Shown here piece by piece: positions 1 through 5,922 of a stretch of 10,449 nucleotides of DNA (the first letter of the stretch is position 1; every line of letters starts with the position of its first letter). Made by a program: the position numbers and the translations under genes. The stretch covers positions 1 to 10,449 of the forward strand of contig JAPLIO010000183.1 of assembly GCA_026389055.1 (NCBI GenBank). The letters run 5' to 3'. The stretch is from Candidatus Melainabacteria bacterium (GTDB taxonomy: Bacteria; Cyanobacteriota; Vampirovibrionia; Vampirovibrionales; JAJTHC01). The notes under the pieces were generated by a model. It saw only the letters and a program-made list of their open reading frames with translations, was not told the DNA's origin and searched no databases.

Positions 1-36
1 AATTAGCACGCCCAATGGGGCTTTTTCCGTAACCTC
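1..36. repeat. End of a MITE-like element, truncated by the window
   Basis: This segment is the exact reverse complement of 8556-8591, a perfect 36-bp match. It carries the terminal sequence CTTTTTCCGTAACCTC seen at both ends of the 178-bp element at 8551-8728. The match reaches the first base of the window, so the element probably continues to the left. Outside the terminal repeat the flank is AACTG, unlike the TATAG flank of the complete copy, so the two sit in different target sites. Confidence 0.75.
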
Positions 37-75
37 AACTGACGAATTTTACCATCCAAATAAGCCTTATCCGCC

Positions 76-163
76 ACTCATACCAATTCACAGATTAAAT
101 AGCGTGTTCTCTCATCGATGGTCGTTCCTACTGGTGGGTACGAGAGTCAAACTTGGTATGAGT
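76..163. repeat. Palindromic dispersed repeat with 11-bp terminal inverted repeats
   Basis: The ends ACTCATACCAA (76-86) and TTGGTATGAGT (153-163) are perfect inverted repeats. Nested inside are CTCTC (109-113) and GAGAG (142-146), so the segment can fold into a long hairpin. Positions 82-103 are one of three copies in the window of a 22-bp header that ends GATTAAATAGC. The others are at 7087-7108 (minus) and 10393-10414 (plus). No coding potential is seen. A degenerate piece with AAAATAGCG and TTCAAACCCTC follows at 184-208 and resembles the repeat at the right end of the window. Confidence 0.65.
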
Positions 164-221
164 ATCAGTTTGATTACAGGGACAAAATAGCGTAAGAATT
201 CAAACCCTCTATTTCAAAATC

Positions 222-680
222 TTACCGTTTTAGCCGAAGGTTCTTGAAAAAATCGGCTAATAATTGATTGCACTCAGCCTCTAAAATCCCGCCAATGACC
301 GTGAATGCTGGGTTTGGCTTCTGGTGCACACTGACCCAGCCTCCACATCCGCCAAAATCCGCATCGTGCGAACCAAAAACCACCTGCTTCATCCTCGCCT
401 GAACCATAGCAGAAGCACACATAGGGCAGGGTTCCAGCGTTACAAATAGGGTACACTCACTTAATCGCCAAGAACCAAGGGCGTTACTGGCTTCTAGCAA
501 GGCGTTTAATTCCGCATGCCCCAGTGGGTTTTGGTCTCGTTCTCGGGTGTTAAACCCTCTGCCAATGCAGTTGCCTGCCCCATCTACCACAATCGCCCCG
601 ACAGGCACATCTAATGGCAACGCTTTTTCCGCTTCAGCCAACGCTTGCTTCATCCAATAATGGTAATCAAGGGATTTCAT
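222..680 (-). CDS. tadA: tRNA-specific adenosine deaminase TadA
   Basis: TadA is a zinc-dependent deaminase that converts adenosine-34 to inosine in the tRNA-Arg(ACG) anticodon, which lets that tRNA read several arginine codons; it acts in the cytoplasm. The 152-residue protein has the usual length and the cytidine/deoxycytidylate deaminase fold. The HAE motif is at residues 55-57 (His55 zinc ligand, Glu57 proton shuttle) and the PCPMC motif at 84-88 (Cys85 and Cys88 zinc ligands). The PVGAIVV strand at 26-32 is also typical. It is the last gene of a minus-strand group with the helicase and HIT genes, 10 bp after the HIT stop. The ATG at 680 gives the expected N-terminus; an AGAGG lies about 15 nt upstream, so the Shine-Dalgarno is weak and reinitiation from the upstream gene is plausible. 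Other deaminases of the superfamily are less likely given the TadA-like spacing of the motifs. Confidence 0.93.
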   Translation of the reverse strand: MKSLDYHYWMKQALAEAEKALPLDVPVGAIVVDGAGNCIGRGFNTRERDQNPLGHAELNALLEASNALGSWRLSECTLFVTLEPCPMCASAMVQARMKQVVFGSHDADFGGCGGWVSVHQKPNPAFTVIGGILEAECNQLLADFFKNLRLKR

Positions 681-690
681 ATAAAATGGA

Positions 691-1077
691 TTAAGCCTCT
701 ATCACAGCTACACCATGGGTTTTCGCCCATTGGTGAAAGGCGTCTGTTAGTTCCGCCGTCCATGGGGGTTGAGGCTTGGTATTTCTAGCTTCAAACAAAG
801 GTATGCCGAGGGTTTCGGTTTCTTTGGTATAGCGTGGGTATAAGTGAATGTGCAGTTGTTTAACGGCTTCGCTGAGGGTTATCCAATAGCATCGGGCGAT
901 GTTGGGTTGGTTTTCAAGCACGGTTGCCCATGCCAGTGCGGCTTCTAAACAAGCGGTGGGTAAGGCGTTATAGTGTTCTACAGAATGGCTGGGCGAAAGC
1001 TGAACATAACCGCCCCTGCACCCCATAATGGCAACAAGGGGTAATGCCGTTTTAGTTTGAAATGGGTTAGTAGGCAT
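691..1077 (-). CDS. HIT (histidine triad) family protein with a modified triad
   Basis: This is a 128-residue protein resembling HIT-domain nucleotide hydrolases/transferases, which cleave nucleoside phosphate bonds through a histidine nucleophile. The recognisable part is QLHIHLYPRY at residues 74-83, placed as the HIT motif H-x-H-x-H-x-x of the family. Here the first histidine is Gln74, while His76 (the nucleophile position) and His78 are kept. Upstream, Cys63-Tyr64-Trp65-Ile66-Thr67 leads into the motif as a beta strand would. I chose the ATG at 1077 because GGAG lies 8 nt before it. A GTG at 1110 would overlap the helicase stop as GTGA and add 11 residues, so translational coupling is the alternative. 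It lies between pcrA and tadA in one transcription unit. The substrate cannot be predicted. Confidence 0.7.
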   Translation of the reverse strand: MPTNPFQTKTALPLVAIMGCRGGYVQLSPSHSVEHYNALPTACLEAALAWATVLENQPNIARCYWITLSEAVKQLHIHLYPRYTKETETLGIPLFEARNTKPQPPWTAELTDAFHQWAKTHGVAVIEA

Positions 1078-1106
1078 TTTATTTACTCCACACGGTAGCG
1101 ATAGTA

Positions 1107-3599
1107 TCACCCTGAAATTAACGTGAGCTTGGCGTACCGAGGATCTAGCAGTTTTTTGGCGGAAAGCTTATCAAACTGTACGTTATAAAGCACTTTTTCT
1201 GCCTGCCCCAATACTTGAACAATCGCCCCTTCGCCAAAGGTGGCGTGGGAAACTCTATCGCCCACGGCATAAACCGTTAACGGAGCTAACGGCTTACTAG
1301 CCGCTTCTGGTTTGGCTGAATACCCCAAAGTTGATGGCAATTTAATCTTCCCATCCGAAGCGGTTTTACCAGCTGGCACACTACTACTACTGCCCCAGCG
1401 TTCCCCTTCCAGTTTGTAGCCACTATTGGTGGAACCCGCCGTGGCACCGCCTGTTTTTCGACTATTCCAGCTTTCTTCGCCCTTGCTACCACCCCGCTGA
1501 TACCCGCCTCTGGGTGATTGCCCGTAGGAAGCCTGCATGCTGGCTTCAGAATCTAACGAATAACTACCCGTCAATAAATCAGGCGGTATTTCGGTTAAAA
1601 AACGGCTTGGCACGCCGTATTTTAGTTCGCCAAAAACCATTCGCCTACGAGCATAGGTTAAAATCAACACCTTTTCCGCCCGAGTAATGCCCACATACAT
1701 AAGCCTGCGTTCTTCTTCCATTTGGTCTGCACTTGCCAACGCACGCCCATGAGGGAACAACCCTTCTTCCATGCCGACAATCGCCACAATCGGGAATTCT
1801 AAGCCCTTGGCTGCGTGAAGCGTCATCAGCGTGATGCGTTGCTCATCGGTCGTGGTGGAATCTAAATCGCTTAGCAACGACATTTGAGCCAAGAAATCGC
1901 CCAGCCCCTCTTCGGGGTTATCCATATGAAACTGCCTGCAAACGGATTGTAATTCATCCAAGTTGGCTAAACGCCCTTCCGTATCTTGCGGGTCTTCGGC
2001 TTCTAACGCCTTATCATACCCACTTAAATGGCGGATGGTCAGCAGCAAATCATCAATAAACGCCCCTTCGTTAAACTGCACTTTTAGGCGTTCTACCACC
2101 ATCACAAAATCCGCAATGCCCTTTTGAGCCTTGCCTTTCACGTCCACATTTTCCGCACTTTGCACGAGCGATTCATAAAAACTGATGCCCCGTTGGCTAG
2201 CCCAAGCCTCAACATATTCGATTGTTTTCGCCCCAATACCTCGCCGTGGAGCGTTCAACACCCGTTTCACGCTGTAGGAATCTTGCGGGTTAAATAGCAC
2301 CGTTAAATAGGCGACCATATCTTTAATTTCCCGACGGTCGTAAAATTTAATGCCCCCAACCATCGTGTAGGGAATGCCTCGGGCTATGAGCAAATCTTCC
2401 AGCGTTCGGCTTTGCACGTTGGTGCGGTAAAGCACGCAACACGCTGCAGGCGAAAGGGCATTTTCCTTAGCACTTTGCAGTAATTTATCTAGCACGAAGC
2501 TGGCTTCGTCTCGATCATCGGGGGCTTCATAGCAGTAAATGCGTTGTCCTTCCCCCTTGGTGGATTTCAACACTTTGGGTAACCGTTCGGAATTATTTTC
2601 AATGACGCTATTCGCCGCTTTTAGAATCGTTTCCGTTGAACGATAGTTGGCTTCCAGCTTGATGAGTTCGGCGGTTTTAAAATCTTTTTGGAAGTTCAGC
2701 AAAATGCGGAAATTCGCCCCCCGCCAGCTGTAGATAGATTGATCCACATCGCCCACCACGGTTAGGCTTCGCCCGTGCCAATCAATTTCATCGTGCAAGG
2801 CTTTTTCTAATTTGCCCGTGCCTAACAATCGCACTAATTCGTATTGTACTTCGTTGGTATCTTGAAATTCATCTACCAAGATGTGCTTAAAATGCTGATG
2901 GTAATTGTGCAGTAATTCGGGTTGCTGGCGGAGCAACTTCATGGTTACCAGCAATAAATCGTCAAAATCAAACGCATTATTTTCGGCTAGTTGTTTTTCG
3001 TACTCATCAAATAACCGAGCCAATCGTTCTGCCTTGAAATCCGTCGCACTAGAAGCATAAGTGTAAGCGTCAATGCCCTTGTTTTTTAGTTCGGAAATTT
3101 GAGATTTCACGCCCCGTGGCGGATAAAGTTTTTCATCCAGCTCAAATTTTTTCAGCACGGCTTTAATCACGCTGGTGGTTTCAGAATCATCATAAATGAC
3201 GAAGTTGGGCTTCCAACTTCTGCCGTTTTGGGTGTGATAGTGAATTACATCTCGCCGTAAAAACCGCACGCACACACTGTGGAAGGTGCCCATCCAAACG
3301 TCGTTGGCGGCTTGGGTGCCAATTAGGGTGCCTAGCCTGTTTTTCATTTCTTTGGCGGCTTTGTTGGTAAAGGTTACGGCTAGCACTTGCGAAGCCCACA
3401 CGGGAGGCGTTTCCGCCGTGGGGTTGATGCCTCCGCCGATGATGCTGGCAATGCGGTGGGTTAGCACTTTTGTTTTTCCGCTACCTGCCCCTGCTAGCAC
3501 CAGTAGAGGCCCATCGCCTTTGGCTACGGCTTGCTGTTGGGCGGGGTTTAGCCCTGTTAATAAGGGGTGATTGGCATTGAGGGTAGCGGTGGGGTTCAT
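1107..3599 (-). CDS. pcrA: ATP-dependent DNA helicase, PcrA/UvrD/Rep type (SF1A)
   Basis: This is a 3'-5' superfamily 1 DNA helicase of the kind used in nucleotide excision repair, replication restart and removal of stalled RNA polymerase or RecA. The 830 residues carry all helicase motifs in order: Q-motif region LNPAQQQAV (17-25), Walker A AGAGSGKT (36-43), motif Ia around 73-81, Walker B VDEFQDTN (242-249), motif III GDVDQSIYSWRGA (283-295), motif IV EANYRST (316-322), motif V TLHAAKGLEF (593-602) and motif VI RRLMYVGITRAE (631-642). A Gly/Ser-rich linker (about 685-770) leads to a small C-terminal beta domain (775-829; VGDRVSHATFGEGAIV), as in PcrA/UvrD proteins that contact RNA polymerase. 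I chose the ATG at 3599, which puts about 16 residues before the Q-motif. An in-frame ATG at 3665 would add 22 unconvincing residues. It is the first gene of the pcrA-HIT-tadA operon. UvrD and Rep are alternative names within the family. Confidence 0.95.
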   Translation of the reverse strand: MNPTATLNANHPLLTGLNPAQQQAVAKGDGPLLVLAGAGSGKTKVLTHRIASIIGGGINPTAETPPVWASQVLAVTFTNKAAKEMKNRLGTLIGTQAANDVWMGTFHSVCVRFLRRDVIHYHTQNGRSWKPNFVIYDDSETTSVIKAVLKKFELDEKLYPPRGVKSQISELKNKGIDAYTYASSATDFKAERLARLFDEYEKQLAENNAFDFDDLLLVTMKLLRQQPELLHNYHQHFKHILVDEFQDTNEVQYELVRLLGTGKLEKALHDEIDWHGRSLTVVGDVDQSIYSWRGANFRILLNFQKDFKTAELIKLEANYRSTETILKAANSVIENNSERLPKVLKSTKGEGQRIYCYEAPDDRDEASFVLDKLLQSAKENALSPAACCVLYRTNVQSRTLEDLLIARGIPYTMVGGIKFYDRREIKDMVAYLTVLFNPQDSYSVKRVLNAPRRGIGAKTIEYVEAWASQRGISFYESLVQSAENVDVKGKAQKGIADFVMVVERLKVQFNEGAFIDDLLLTIRHLSGYDKALEAEDPQDTEGRLANLDELQSVCRQFHMDNPEEGLGDFLAQMSLLSDLDSTTTDEQRITLMTLHAAKGLEFPIVAIVGMEEGLFPHGRALASADQMEEERRLMYVGITRAEKVLILTYARRRMVFGELKYGVPSRFLTEIPPDLLTGSYSLDSEASMQASYGQSPRGGYQRGGSKGEESWNSRKTGGATAGSTNSGYKLEGERWGSSSSVPAGKTASDGKIKLPSTLGYSAKPEAASKPLAPLTVYAVGDRVSHATFGEGAIVQVLGQAEKVLYNVQFDKLSAKKLLDPRYAKLTLISG

Positions 3600-3607
3600 G
3601 GGTGGAA

Positions 3608-3677
3608 AGTCTCTTTTTTTACTTGGTTTTTGAATTAACCTTATTGTATAACACCCATACGCCAAAAAAAAGAGACT
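3608..3677. promoter_or_regulatory. 13-bp inverted repeat around the probable pcrA promoter
   Basis: AGTCTCTTTTTTT (3608-3620) and its exact reverse complement (3665-3677) flank 44 bp of leader DNA. Between the arms, the minus strand has TACAAT (3643-3648), a plausible -10 box for the pcrA operon, with no good -35 partner. The near arm ends 8 bp before the chosen pcrA start codon. The symmetry could be an operator or a leader hairpin; its role is inferred only from position. Confidence 0.4.
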
Positions 3678-3710
3678 GGCATCCGTTTGTTTTGGAAGGA
3701 TATTATGTAA

Positions 3711-3782
3711 GTGGTGCTATTTAAGCAAGCCCCCATCCAGCCCTTGTTAGAAGCGTTGGATGTGAAGTTGAATACGGAATAA
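3711..3782 (+). pseudogene. Possible 5' fragment of a lost gene or a very small ORF (23 aa)
   Basis: A GTG at 3711 with GGAAGGA 10 nt upstream (3694-3700) opens a frame that starts VVLFKQAPIQPLL and stops with TAA at 3780-3782. Codon use and base composition up to the stop look like the neighbouring core genes. Immediately after it the sequence turns AT-rich and stays so through the next gene. The pattern suggests either a truncated 5' end left when an AT-rich insertion arrived, or a real micro-protein. I do not recognise the sequence, and it is short enough to be chance. Confidence 0.22.
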
Positions 3783-3812
3783 TTTTTAGATATATTTTGT
3801 AAAATAATTGAT

Positions 3813-3845
3813 TCTATTGACTTGAATAGAGTATGTATAATACAT
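3813..3845 (+). promoter_or_regulatory. Promoter/operator region with two adjacent palindromes
   Basis: A perfect TATAAT (3836-3841) lies inside the palindrome ATGTAT-A-ATACAT (3833-3845). Just upstream, TCTATT and AATAGA (3813-3818 and 3825-3830) form a second palindrome with a 6-bp centre, which overlaps TTGACT (3817-3822). The TTGACT-to-TATAAT gap is only 13 bp, so TTGACT is probably not a standard -35. The -10 is about 80 bp upstream of the gene at 3922. The two palindromes over the promoter are consistent with control by a dimeric repressor, which is inference. Confidence 0.45.
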
Positions 3846-3921
3846 GGATAAGGTAATTCCTATGGTAATAGTGCATCACCTTATATTTGATTAATGAACG
3901 TATTAGAAGGATATTCTACAA

Positions 3922-4446
3922 ATGACTGAAACAGAAATCTACCTTATAGCTGCCACCGTATGCTCACCGTTTTTTGCAGTTTTCGCTCAAAGAACAATCG
4001 AAGACTATAAGCAAGAAAGACAAAGAAAATTACAACTTTTCAAATTATTATATGCAACTGCACATTCTCCTACAGGCGAAGATTTTGTAAATGCTTTTAA
4101 CCTCGTCAGAATTGAATTTAGAAAAGACAAAGACATTGTAAAGTATTGGGAAGAGTACTTAGCCATCTTAACTCCTTCTGCCACTCCAACAACGGAGGCA
4201 GAACATATGGAATCTACTTTAAGAAGAACTGATATATTGTATAAATTAATAGGAGCAATTTCTAAAAAAGTAGGTATGGATTTAGATGGTTTACACTTAA
4301 AAAATAGTTTATATGCTCCACAAGCTTGGTCTAATATTCAGAAATTAGAGACCAGTCTAAAAATAGGTCTAAATGACTGGCTATCAGGAAACAGTAGACC
4401 TAAATTTGAAGCTCATGTTGTTGACCATACTACCGACGATATGTAA
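3922..4446 (+). CDS. DUF6680-like membrane-anchored protein of unknown function
   Basis: This 174-residue protein has one N-terminal hydrophobic segment (about residues 6-22, IYLIAATVCSPFFAVFA). A basic, charged stretch follows (QRTIEDYKQERQRK, 23-36), then a helix reading LFKLLYATAHSP and a conserved-looking block FVNAFNLVRIEF (55-66) and WEEYLAIL (76-83). This order (TM anchor, basic helix, F-x-L-L-xAT, then ALN/AFN-x-V-x-IEF and a W-x-x-YL block) matches my recollection of the DUF6680 family, whose function is unknown. The Shine-Dalgarno AGAAGGA (3905-3911) ends 10 nt before the ATG. The gene is clearly more AT-rich than pcrA and era on either side, and uses AAA/AAT/TTA codons freely, which suggests horizontal acquisition. 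It is a single plus-strand gene between two minus-strand core operons and lies next to the type I toxin-antitoxin candidate. The family name needs a profile search to confirm it. Confidence 0.65.
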   Translation: MTETEIYLIAATVCSPFFAVFAQRTIEDYKQERQRKLQLFKLLYATAHSPTGEDFVNAFNLVRIEFRKDKDIVKYWEEYLAILTPSATPTTEAEHMESTLRRTDILYKLIGAISKKVGMDLDGLHLKNSLYAPQAWSNIQKLETSLKIGLNDWLSGNSRPKFEAHVVDHTTDDM

Positions 4447-4502
4447 AGTTCTTAAATTTTGGTAAACTGGCTTGTAATTTTGGGAAAAGTTTGTCAAAAT
4501 AG

Positions 4503-4540
4503 AAAAATAGTCACTCCTGCGTCAACAGGAATGACTATTT
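4503..4540 (-). terminator. Rho-independent terminator of the small-peptide transcript
   Basis: On the minus strand a 15-bp stem (5' arm 4540-4526, 3' arm 4519-4505, 6-nt loop) is followed by TTTTTCTATTTT. The one imperfect position is a U-G wobble in the minus-strand RNA but a C-A mismatch in the plus-strand RNA, and only the minus strand has the T tract. The hairpin is therefore built to end minus-strand transcription, 11 bp after the stop codon of the peptide gene. Confidence 0.75.
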
Positions 4541-4551
4541 CCTAGCTTAAC

Positions 4552-4629
4552 CTACTGCTTTAACAGCTGGGCAAGCAACTCTAGAATGGCTAACACCACT
4601 CTAAGAATTAGACTGATTACTTGAATCAT
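4552..4629 (-). CDS. TisB-like small amphipathic peptide, candidate type I toxin (25 aa)
   Basis: An ATG at 4629, 5 nt after a perfect AGGAGG (4635-4640 on the minus strand), opens a 25-codon frame that ends in TAG. The peptide starts MIQVISLILR and ends ELLAQLLKQ. It is almost entirely Leu/Ile/Val/Ala, with polar residues at 3, 6, 10, 17, 21 and 24-25. That 3-4 spacing puts them on one face of a helix. Length, amphipathicity and even the run of hydrophobic and charged positions recall E. coli TisB, an inner-membrane type I toxin that dissipates the proton motive force. The gene has its own promoter (4768-4797), a leader of about 130 nt with a hairpin, its own terminator (4503-4540), and a candidate antisense RNA on the other strand. 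I know no named gene for it. Alternatives are a leaderless bacteriocin, a small membrane-protein regulator, or chance, although the perfect ribosome site and flanking signals argue against chance. Confidence 0.7.
   Translation of the reverse strand: MIQVISLILRVVLAILELLAQLLKQ
4560..4587 (+). promoter_or_regulatory. Candidate promoter of the antisense RNA
   Basis: TTAACA (4560-4565) and TAGAAT (4582-4587) are each one base from the sigma-70 consensus and are separated by 16 bp. The predicted start is near 4594, inside the peptide gene and pointing against it. Transcription from here to the terminator at 4666-4693 would give an RNA of about 100 nt. Confidence 0.5.
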
Positions 4630-4693
4630 TCTAACCTCCTTTCCTTTTTTGTTTTGATTGTAACCAAGGGACTGTTCCACCAGTCCCTTTTTT
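4594..4693 (+). ncRNA. Candidate antisense antitoxin RNA
   Basis: This is the predicted plus-strand RNA between the promoter at 4560-4587 and the terminator at 4666-4693. It would be fully complementary to the first part of the 25-residue peptide's reading frame, its start codon, its AGGAGG ribosome site and the hairpin in its leader. That is the geometry of antisense RNAs that block toxin translation in type I toxin-antitoxin loci. Both ends are inferred from sequence signals. Read-through from the gene at 3922-4446 would also produce this sequence. Confidence 0.5.
4666..4693 (+). terminator. Strong rho-independent terminator
   Basis: AAGGGACTG (4666-4674) and CAGTCCCTT (4681-4689) form a perfect 9-bp stem with a 6-nt loop, and the last Ts run on to 4693 to make six. 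It would stop plus-strand transcription, either of the antisense RNA or of read-through from the gene at 3922. Read on the minus strand, the same stem lies in the leader of the peptide mRNA. Confidence 0.85.
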
Positions 4694-4767
4694 CATACGG
4701 TTTAAGGTAGAAAAGGTCTGTGGAAAGTATTGGCTTTCAGTCATCACAGGAAAGTGAGTTACTGGCT

Positions 4768-4797
4768 ATTATACTTGAAACACCAAATGGCTTTCAA
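4768..4797 (-). promoter_or_regulatory. Promoter of the small-peptide (toxin) mRNA
   Basis: On the minus strand, TTGAAA (4792-4797) and a perfect TATAAT (4768-4773) are 18 bp apart, giving a start near 4761. The transcript would run to about 4500, roughly 260 nt with a leader of about 130 nt. The promoter begins 26 bp after the era stop codon, so some era-operon read-through could add to expression. Confidence 0.65.
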
Positions 4798-4822
4798 TAG
4801 ATTTAATCACTGGTTTTTTAAA

Positions 4823-5875
4823 TTAACTAGGCAACGCTAGCCCGATGGTTTTGAGGAAGGCGTCATCCTTCCGCCAGTTTTTTTTGACTTTCACCGTCAA
4901 ATCCAAATGCACCTTCCGCCCCACTAAAGTTTCAATATTCTTGCGGGCATAAGTGCCAATCGCCTTAATCATACTAGCCCCAGCACCCACCAAAATCGGT
5001 TTTTGAGACGTCTGGTTCACGTATAACGTCGCCACAATCAACACCCGTTCAGGGTCGCTGGTTTCATCAAACGTTTCAATCCCAATCGCCACGCTATGAG
5101 GCAATTCTTCGCTGGTCAACCGCAACACCTGCTCGCGTATTAACTCGGCTGACATTTCCCGCATCCGCTGGTCGGTCAACGCATCCGCTTCATAATAAGC
5201 AGGGCCTGCGGGTAGTAATTTCAGCAACTGTTGCTTCAAAACGGGCACTTGCTTGCCTGTTCTAGCCGAAAGCCTTAGCGTTAGCACGGGTTTCCGCATG
5301 CCAAACAACCCCTGATAAGCCTCAGACCGCTGGTTCAACAACGGCAAGTTCTGCCGAAGTCTATCGGTTTTATTCAGCACCAAAATGAGCGGTTTTTCCG
5401 CCATGGTCGCCTGTTGAACCAACCACGCATCGCCATCGCCAGGGGCTTCAGTGGCGTCCATTACCAACACCAAAAAATCAGCTTCACGCAAGCCAGCTTG
5501 GCTTTCATCTACAATATAAGTGCCTAAATTATCAATCGGCTTGGAAAATCCGGGGGTATCCAGCACGATGAGTTGAGCCCCCTCTTCGGTCATCACACCC
5601 CGAATGCGGTGCCGAGTGGTTTGCATCACAGGGCTGGTAATGGCTACTTTTTCGCCTAAAAGTTGATTCAACAAGGTGGATTTCCCCACGTTAGGGCGTC
5701 CAATGAGTGCCACAAAGCCAGAGCGTGTAACGGGTTTTTCCACTTTTTCTTTGGGGATAGCTTGCTTTTCCAGTTGTTCCAGCACGGCTTTGGGGATGAC
5801 TCTAAACTTGGGCAGTGGCTTAGGAGCTTTGGGTTTTTTCGTTGATTTTGGTTTTTGTGGTGTTGTATCCGTCAT
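4823..5875 (-). CDS. era: GTPase Era
   Basis: Era is an essential GTPase that binds 16S rRNA near its 3' end and assists late 30S ribosome assembly. The protein is 350 residues from the ATG at 5875. The GTPase motifs are GRPNVGKS (59-66), DTPG (106-109), NKTD (168-171) and SAR (203-205). The C-terminal KH region runs from about 240 and includes MIKAIGTYARKNIE (302-315) and LTVKVKKNW (326-334), both typical of Era. Two oddities: a Lys/Pro-rich extension of about 50 residues precedes the GTPase domain, and the KH loop, usually G-x-x-G with basic residues, reads GAGA (297-300). I chose the ATG at 5875 because it lies after the tyrA stop; an earlier in-frame start would overlap tyrA by 76 bp with an implausible sequence. 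No clear Shine-Dalgarno is present. It is probably co-transcribed with tyrA, 47 bp upstream. Confidence 0.93.
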   Translation of the reverse strand: MTDTTPQKPKSTKKPKAPKPLPKFRVIPKAVLEQLEKQAIPKEKVEKPVTRSGFVALIGRPNVGKSTLLNQLLGEKVAITSPVMQTTRHRIRGVMTEEGAQLIVLDTPGFSKPIDNLGTYIVDESQAGLREADFLVLVMDATEAPGDGDAWLVQQATMAEKPLILVLNKTDRLRQNLPLLNQRSEAYQGLFGMRKPVLTLRLSARTGKQVPVLKQQLLKLLPAGPAYYEADALTDQRMREMSAELIREQVLRLTSEELPHSVAIGIETFDETSDPERVLIVATLYVNQTSQKPILVGAGASMIKAIGTYARKNIETLVGRKVHLDLTVKVKKNWRKDDAFLKTIGLALPS

Positions 5876-5922
5876 TAGAAAAAATGTCCGTTCAAAAGAA
5901 GAGAAAGTAAAAAAAGGGAAGA

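Noticed and set aside
3190..3570. Two frames overlapping the 5' part of pcrA on either strand
   Set aside because: Both lie inside the helicase gene, where motifs I and Ia are clearly coded, and neither has a ribosome site.
4505..4540. Terminator for the DUF6680-like gene on the plus strand
   Set aside because: In the plus-strand RNA the stem has a C-A mismatch and no T tract. The better plus-strand terminator is at 4666-4693, so this hairpin is assigned to the minus strand.
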